Shown here: one piece after another, positions 59,659 through 64,000 of the stretch | Layout: every line of letters begins with the position of its first letter | Numbering within the stretch: the first letter of the stretch is position 1 | DNA from: Paenibacillus caui | Lineage (GTDB): Bacteria > Bacillota > Bacilli > Paenibacillales > Paenibacillaceae | Length of the DNA: 64,000 nt | Assembly (NCBI RefSeq): GCF_019904135.1 | Contig: NZ_JAIOGQ010000009.1 | Coordinates: 1 to 64,000, forward strand | Reading direction: 5' to 3' | Translations under genes and position numbers: made by a program | Notes under the pieces: generated by a model | Databases searched by the model: none | What the model was told of the DNA's origin: nothing | Seen by the model: only the letters and a program-made list of their open reading frames with translations

Positions 59659-61107
59659 TCATTCATTCTCCCGTTTTCCTTTCTGTACGATCACTTCTTC
59701 AGCGGAGGACAGATTGTTGCTTTGGCGCATCGTAATACCTTCATCCGCAAACTCGATATTGACAGTCACGCAAAGCGGGGTCTCTGCAAACCGCAACGTC
59801 AGGAGCAGCGAGTGCTCCTGTTCCCAGGTAAAGCTGGCCATCGCCGGCTGCTGCTCCTGTCCCGGCAATGCAATGAGGTTTCTTATCCAAACGCCTCTGC
59901 CGAAGCGGATCGTTTCCATATCGCCCGAATCCAAGTAAAGCCCGAGCTCGGCAGTTTGCTCGCCGAAAGAGAACCCGATCCGGCTCCAAGGCAGCTCGCC
60001 GCCTTCTAATGCATAAATAAGGCCGGTCACGCGTCTCTCCAACGTGGAGTCGAACAAATAGCGGGGCGGAGTCAGCTCAAGCTTCTGCAGCGTATCTTTC
60101 AGCCGCTCATAGGTGCCTGCCTCTTCCTGCACCGGCTCCTCTCCCATTGCGCCGCGCAAGTGTGTCCATACCGCATCTAATACAAGGTGCGTTTGCTGAG
60201 TGGCGCAAGTCGTCACCACCACTGCGTCCTCCTCCGGCATCACGATGCAAAACTGCCCAAACGCGCCATCCGCCCTGTAAGCGTCGTCCTTGCACCGCCA
60301 GAACTGGTAGCCGTACCCCTGGCCCCAGTGGCTGTTCTCCTCTTCTTCACTTTCGATTTGCTTGGAGGTTGAAAGGTCAATCCACGATTCCGGGATCAGG
60401 CGGCTGTCCTGCCAAATCCCCCGCTGCAAATAAAGCTGCCCGAATTTGGCGATATCCTCCGTAGTCAAGCTGAGGCCCCATCCGCCTGTATTGTACCCAT
60501 CGGGGCACAGTTCCCATCTAGCGCCTGTAAAGCCCAGCGGCTTAAACAACCGCGGCTGCAGGTATTCGTATAATGTAATGCCGCAAACGGTTTGCAGAAT
60601 GACCGACAGCATGTAAGTAGCTCCGCTGTTATAGACAAAGCGGGTACCCGGCTCAAACACCACTTCCGCCTGAAAAAAAGTGCCGATCCAATTACTCTGC
60701 TGCCTGCCATCAATGTTCAGCGTCTCCTTATCATGCCCGGTGGACATGGTCAGCAAATGGCGAATCGTCATCTGCTGCAAGTAGGGGGACAACTCGCCGT
60801 CCCGTAGAATATCCGGAAAAAAAGAAATGACTTTGTCATCCAGGGAAAGCCTCCCTTCCGAAACAGCCAGGCCGATCGCGGCGGATGTAAAGCTCTTGCT
60901 CAGCGAATACAAGCTGTGGGGAAAATGAGCTTTATAAGGAGCCCACCACCCCTCCGCTACCACCTGGCCATGCCGCAACACCATCAGGCTGTGCAGTTCC
61001 ACCTGCTGCAGCTTCATTTCATTCACAAAATTAATGATTCCGCTTGAACCCATGCCTTGAATTTCAGGCCGGCTTCTAGGCAACCTAACACCGGAGTCTA
61101 CTGTCAC
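59659..61107 (-). CDS. Serine hydrolase of the beta-lactamase fold
   Basis: A 482-residue cytoplasmic-looking protein (no signal peptide). It has SxxK in SLYSLSKSF, YxN in FVYNSGATYML and a WGQGYGYQFW region, the class C/esterase-type pattern. The N-terminal about 340 residues are the catalytic domain; the last 140 form an extra beta-rich domain. It is probably an esterase or amidase rather than a drug-hydrolysing lactamase. GTG 61107 follows GGGAGG; the open frame extends further without a site. Confidence 0.82.
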   Translation of the reverse strand: MTVDSGVRLPRSRPEIQGMGSSGIINFVNEMKLQQVELHSLMVLRHGQVVAEGWWAPYKAHFPHSLYSLSKSFTSAAIGLAVSEGRLSLDDKVISFFPDILRDGELSPYLQQMTIRHLLTMSTGHDKETLNIDGRQQSNWIGTFFQAEVVFEPGTRFVYNSGATYMLSVILQTVCGITLYEYLQPRLFKPLGFTGARWELCPDGYNTGGWGLSLTTEDIAKFGQLYLQRGIWQDSRLIPESWIDLSTSKQIESEEEENSHWGQGYGYQFWRCKDDAYRADGAFGQFCIVMPEEDAVVVTTCATQQTHLVLDAVWTHLRGAMGEEPVQEEAGTYERLKDTLQKLELTPPRYLFDSTLERRVTGLIYALEGGELPWSRIGFSFGEQTAELGLYLDSGDMETIRFGRGVWIRNLIALPGQEQQPAMASFTWEQEHSLLLTLRFAETPLCVTVNIEFADEGITMRQSNNLSSAEEVIVQKGKRENE

Positions 61108-61378
61108 GATAGCTGATCCTCCCTTGTTAAAAAATGATGATACGAGTAGAAATCGCAAAGCCGTCCTTTACAAAGACGGTATCCGTGTTACGCGAGTGGC
61201 CTGATTTCAAACCTTCCAGGCATTCTCCTTTGAAAACGGATTCAACTTATTTTACTTCACTTTCCAATTCAGGTTAAGGTTAACTTAACAATCTTTCGAA
61301 AACAGTGAGCGAAATCATAAGTCGACTACAGAAAAGCGAGCTCATAAACAGGTCCCGCCATCATTTTAACGAAAATAT

Positions 61379-61419
61379 ACGCTAAGCCTTTGATCCTGTC
61401 CGGCTTGGCGTTTTTTTTT
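61379..61419 (+). terminator. Terminator-like hairpin next to the Tn3 remnant
   Basis: ACGCTAAGCC and GGCTTGGCGT pair (one G-T) and are followed by nine T on the forward strand. No gene ends just upstream; it may be a relic. Confidence 0.55.
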
Positions 61420-61664
61420 CATACTCTAAGCTTGGTTCGGGACGTTGAAAGATAATCCTGAATGAAGATCGTTTTTTCGATTCGTCCCATCTCCCGAAGC
61501 GTGGTAGGTAGCTAAACTGATTTGTCTAGCATAGTAGCCTAGTTTCCCTTAATAAGCGAAGCAGAGACAGTCCCTAGTTTGGAGTCAGCTAAGTCGCGTA
61601 AGCGCAGCTCAAATCGGAATCCGAGCAAATGCGTCAAACCAAAGACTTGATCCGTGTAAGTATT
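61419..61664 (-). pseudogene. Decayed Tn3-family transposase fragment
   Basis: One reverse frame reads TYTDQVFGLTHLLGFRFELR, then LRDLADSK directly joined to LGTVSASLI, a stop, another stop, then TLREMGRIEKTIFIQDYLS. These blocks match, in order, the C-terminal catalytic region of Tn3-family transposases (GLTHLLGFRFAPRIRDL, GTVTASLI, LRELGRIERTLFxLDWL) but with internal deletions and two stops. It is a relic, and the ends of the element were not found. Confidence 0.75.
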
Positions 61665-61704
61665 TGGTCGAGCATGTCAAATTTTGATGTAAAATTTTTG
61701 TTTT

Positions 61705-61740
61705 ATTACCAAAAAAACGTGATACAATCTTACTGGTAAT
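61705..61740 (+). promoter_or_regulatory. Extended -10 promoter inside an inverted repeat
   Basis: TGATACAAT (extended -10, TACAAT at 61723-61728) is bracketed by ATTACCA (61705-61711) and TGGTAAT (61734-61740). The dyad suggests a repressor site. It precedes the secreted-protein pair. Confidence 0.55.
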
Positions 61741-61795
61741 ATTACACAATATTTGTATATTAATGAAAACAACTACAATTGGGGAGCGATTTAAT

Positions 61796-62968
61796 GTGAA
61801 AAAGAAGGCTATTTTTTTAACAGGAGCAGTTTTGGTGATCGCTGTTGGAGCAGCTGGAGCTGCTTTTGGCGCGAACCCGAGTAAACTTCCTGGATCTTTG
61901 AAATTTTGGGATGGAGTTATTTATTCAGAACAGGACCAGATTACAAAAAAGGAAATATCAGACTCAATTGACCCCGTTACAGGGAAGTCAACAAAAGAAT
62001 TTAATATTAAGTCAGGTCAATTAAGTAAAGATGGTAGTTTAGAAATTGATGATAAAAAAAACGAGAAGACAATCGAGTTTAATATGGATGGTAAAGAGCT
62101 AAGATTAAAATTCCATTACGTTCTTAAGTCAAATAAAAATATAGTACTGCCCAATAGCGAAGAGGGCTATCAATTAAGTCCAATACCAAATAGTGATCAA
62201 TATCTGATTGAATATAATGGATCTCTTTATCAACTGGATATAAAAAATTCTAAGATAACAAAAGTTCTATCAGATCAAGTTGACGCTTTTGAATACACAA
62301 CGTTAAAAAATAAAAAGGTTGAAGATCTTCCTTTGGCTTGGGGTGAAAGACCGTATTATAGCCCAAACGGTGATTATTTGATTTATTATAGTAACCGTAA
62401 TGCAGTAAAGAACGGTGGCGGTAACGGCCAATTATGGGTTAAAAATTTTAAAAACAATAATGAAAAAGCTGTATATGATGGTGGATTTGAATTTGCCGGT
62501 TGGGGAGAAAGTAGCCAAGTGTTCATTCGTGACAATAATAAGTTAGTAGAAATAAATCTGGAGGATAGCTCCAATAAGGTTATCCAAGATAATGTCGCCC
62601 TTGAGACTCTTGTGGTTTACCCGTTCGTTATTGCTCCTGAATTAGGTAACATTAATATTACTGATATGAAGACTAATGAAACACATTCAATTAATGAAGG
62701 TGTTGGGCGAGCAGATATGTTGCTTGCTGACCCATCTGGTTCACATATTGCGATAAAAAATTATCCTGATCCCAATTCATTCGATACCAATATCTTAGTT
62801 CTAGATGATTTGAAAAATGCTGCTTCCTTCAAGAAGATTTCCCCTGATGATGGATATGTTATCGATAGTTTTTCATGGGTAGATTCTGAAAATCTTTTGG
62901 TTGTAGTTATTAAAAAGGGAACCATTGAGCAGAGTTCTTATCTAGTTAATATCAATGAACTGAAATAA
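61796..62968 (+). CDS. Exported beta-propeller-like protein of unknown function
   Basis: A 390-residue protein with a signal sequence (KKAIFLTGAVLVIAVGAAGAAFG). The mature part has TolB-like repeats (GERPYYSPNGDYLIYYSNR, WGESSQVFIRDN, ADPSGSHIAIKNY), suggesting a beta-propeller. GTG 61796 follows GGGGAG. The region is AT-rich compared with genes before 61100. The next gene, an M23 peptidase, starts 13 bases on, so the two form an operon. No enzyme motif was found. Confidence 0.72.
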   Translation: MKKKAIFLTGAVLVIAVGAAGAAFGANPSKLPGSLKFWDGVIYSEQDQITKKEISDSIDPVTGKSTKEFNIKSGQLSKDGSLEIDDKKNEKTIEFNMDGKELRLKFHYVLKSNKNIVLPNSEEGYQLSPIPNSDQYLIEYNGSLYQLDIKNSKITKVLSDQVDAFEYTTLKNKKVEDLPLAWGERPYYSPNGDYLIYYSNRNAVKNGGGNGQLWVKNFKNNNEKAVYDGGFEFAGWGESSQVFIRDNNKLVEINLEDSSNKVIQDNVALETLVVYPFVIAPELGNINITDMKTNETHSINEGVGRADMLLADPSGSHIAIKNYPDPNSFDTNILVLDDLKNAASFKKISPDDGYVIDSFSWVDSENLLVVVIKKGTIEQSSYLVNINELK

Positions 62969-62981
62969 GGAGGAGACATTA

Positions 62982-63929
62982 ATGAAATCCAAGTTTTTAT
63001 TTATTATGACGATTATAGCAGGAACCCTGCTTTTTCAGTCATCAGCATTTGCATACGATTTTTCCCGATCTTTTTCTGAAATCTACGGTCTAAATTCTAT
63101 TATTAACGCTTATTCACCGGCACATGATACCAGCGGAAATGATGCGTTTGTTGCTGTTAATAGTAAGACAAACCAGCCCAGAACGACTGGTACTAGTCCT
63201 CATGTCGGAACAGATATTAGTATGGCAGCTGGAAGAAATGTATACGCTATTTATAGTGGAAAAGTAGTTTCAAAGAATACAGATACTTCAAGCCAATTAG
63301 GGAATATCATTATTAATTTGGATACTAACAATAATGGTACGCCAGATGGATTTTACATTAAATATTTACACATTGTTCCTAGTAGTTCTTTGAGTGTTGG
63401 TAGCTCAGTTTCGAGAACTACTGTAGTTGGTACAATAGACACTTACAAGGTTTTCCCGCCTCATCTTCACTTTGCTAGAACAGATTCAACCGATAGCATT
63501 TCGTATAAATTGTACAACTTATATAGACATACATCTATCTCAACTTGGAATAATGGGGAATCACTGGATTATTTAGCAGGAGACTCCATAGTTGGTAGCT
63601 CAGTATATATTACAGGTTATACGATGGATGATGGAGCATGGGAAGATCTTTCGACAATTTATGTTTACTATAAAATTGGCAGTACCGGTACTTGGTCATC
63701 AACACCGAAACAGATGACAAAATTTAACACTTACGGTAGATGGAAGTATGACTTTAGTGCGGTTGCTTCTTCTGGACAAACCGTATATTATTATTTGGCA
63801 GGTATAAGGGCAGATATGTCATCGACATCGGATAACTGGGGATTATGGCCACAATATTATACTCATCCACCCAAAGATCCATCTAGTTTTTCATGGTCGA
63901 TTCAGTATAAATCTTTTGTAATGCCATAA
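62982..63929 (+). CDS. Exported M23-family metallopeptidase
   Basis: A 315-residue secreted zinc endopeptidase that would cut peptidoglycan cross-bridges. A signal peptide (FLFIMTIIAGTLLFQSSAFA) is followed by the M23 core: zinc-binding HVGTD, YLHI and HLHFAR. The C-terminal about 120 residues form a separate beta-rich domain. The start follows AAGGAGG. It is co-transcribed with the beta-propeller protein. Confidence 0.88.
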   Translation: MKSKFLFIMTIIAGTLLFQSSAFAYDFSRSFSEIYGLNSIINAYSPAHDTSGNDAFVAVNSKTNQPRTTGTSPHVGTDISMAAGRNVYAIYSGKVVSKNTDTSSQLGNIIINLDTNNNGTPDGFYIKYLHIVPSSSLSVGSSVSRTTVVGTIDTYKVFPPHLHFARTDSTDSISYKLYNLYRHTSISTWNNGESLDYLAGDSIVGSSVYITGYTMDDGAWEDLSTIYVYYKIGSTGTWSSTPKQMTKFNTYGRWKYDFSAVASSGQTVYYYLAGIRADMSSTSDNWGLWPQYYTHPPKDPSSFSWSIQYKSFVMP

Positions 63930-63961
63930 TATTCAACAAAGTTATAAGCAAGGAAAAAAGA

Positions 63962-63990
63962 AGGCCAGCCCAGGTAAATGTGGTTGGCCT
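63962..63990 (+). terminator. Possible terminator after the M23 gene
   Basis: AGGCCAGCC and GGTTGGCCT can pair with one mismatch; the T tract is weak and the window ends soon after. Confidence 0.35.
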
Positions 63991-64000
63991 ATATTACTGA

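Larger units (their letters stand above)
61108..61795. other. Intergenic region holding a transposon relic and promoter
   Basis: From 61108 to about 61370 nothing was recognised. The rest holds the terminator-like hairpin, the Tn3 fragment and the promoter at 61705-61740. Confidence 0.6.

Noticed and set aside
61540..61600. Resemblance to a c-di-AMP (ydaO-type) riboswitch (CAGCTAA and CGTAAGCG)
   Set aside because: The 5' conserved elements and P1 partner are missing, and the opposite strand is explained by the Tn3 transposase relic.

Overview
The window looks like the chromosome of a Paenibacillus-type Firmicute (Paenibacillaceae). This is inferred from gene content, not from a marker gene: strong AGGAGG-type ribosome binding sites, an S-layer (SLH) anchored giant nucleotidase, TGTGA-N6-TCACA sites of the Bacillus Fnr kind, a Fur box, a purine riboswitch, cydABCD in one operon, Cfr-like and ABC-F ribosome-protection genes, and proteins that look paenibacillar throughout. 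No rRNA, tRNA or CRISPR array was seen.

Layout. 1-2700 is an accessory island: the 5' end of an IS256-type insertion sequence, then an AT-rich two-gene operon coding for a ParA-like ATPase and a SIR2-like (NADase-type) protein, with a perfect 29-bp palindrome over its promoter. I know of no described system made of just these two genes, and this is the best candidate here for an undescribed defence module. 2800-10100 is metabolic: Gfo/Idh oxidoreductase, alpha/beta hydrolase, an FAD-dependent oxidoreductase under a variant purine riboswitch, acyltransferase, nitroreductase, aldo/keto reductase and a thioredoxin-like protein. 10134-15425 is a chemosensory operon in the order cheW-cheA-mcp-cheB. 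15900-19697 holds an S41 peptidase lipoprotein and a PAS-GGDEF protein whose EAL domain is cut short. 20151-23144 is an antibiotic-resistance pair (Cfr-family 23S rRNA methyltransferase and Lsa-like ABC-F protein) with a well-formed attenuator. 23273-29651 carries a flavin-fold protein, a FocA/NirC transporter, a Fur-controlled small gene, a glycosyltransferase with an APH-fold kinase, the agmatine-to-putrescine pair aguA-aguB, and a small GNAT protein.

29897-35423 has a UvrD/Rep-type helicase, a broken oligoendopeptidase F gene (out-of-frame internal deletion) and a histidine kinase. 35609-42840 covers the SLH nucleotidase, PdaA-like deacetylase, and a LysR regulator divergent from cidA-cidB. 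43002-49059 has DinB, an MBOAT/SGNH-type pair for acyl decoration of a surface polymer, an Rrf2 regulator with a nitroreductase target, two TM2 proteins and a small protein. 49265-56283 is an AT-rich orphan, the cytochrome bd operon cydABDC, and Fnr-type sites shared with a divergent 34-residue membrane protein. 56414-61107 contains adenine deaminase, a MarR-DoxX pair with matching operators, and a serine beta-lactamase-fold protein. 61379-63929 holds a decayed Tn3-family transposase piece and an AT-rich secreted pair (beta-propeller-like protein and M23 peptidase).

Recurring themes are redox and low-oxygen response (cyd, Fnr sites, nitroreductases, Rrf2, MarR-DoxX), cell-envelope remodelling (PdaA, MBOAT pair, CidAB, M23, SLH protein), and defence or resistance (ParA-SIR2, Cfr-like, ABC-F). 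Stretches without genes over about 300 bases: 6478-6741 carries the riboswitch and promoter; 15426-15899, 19698-20150, 22914-23272 and 61108-61795 are described in the feature list.
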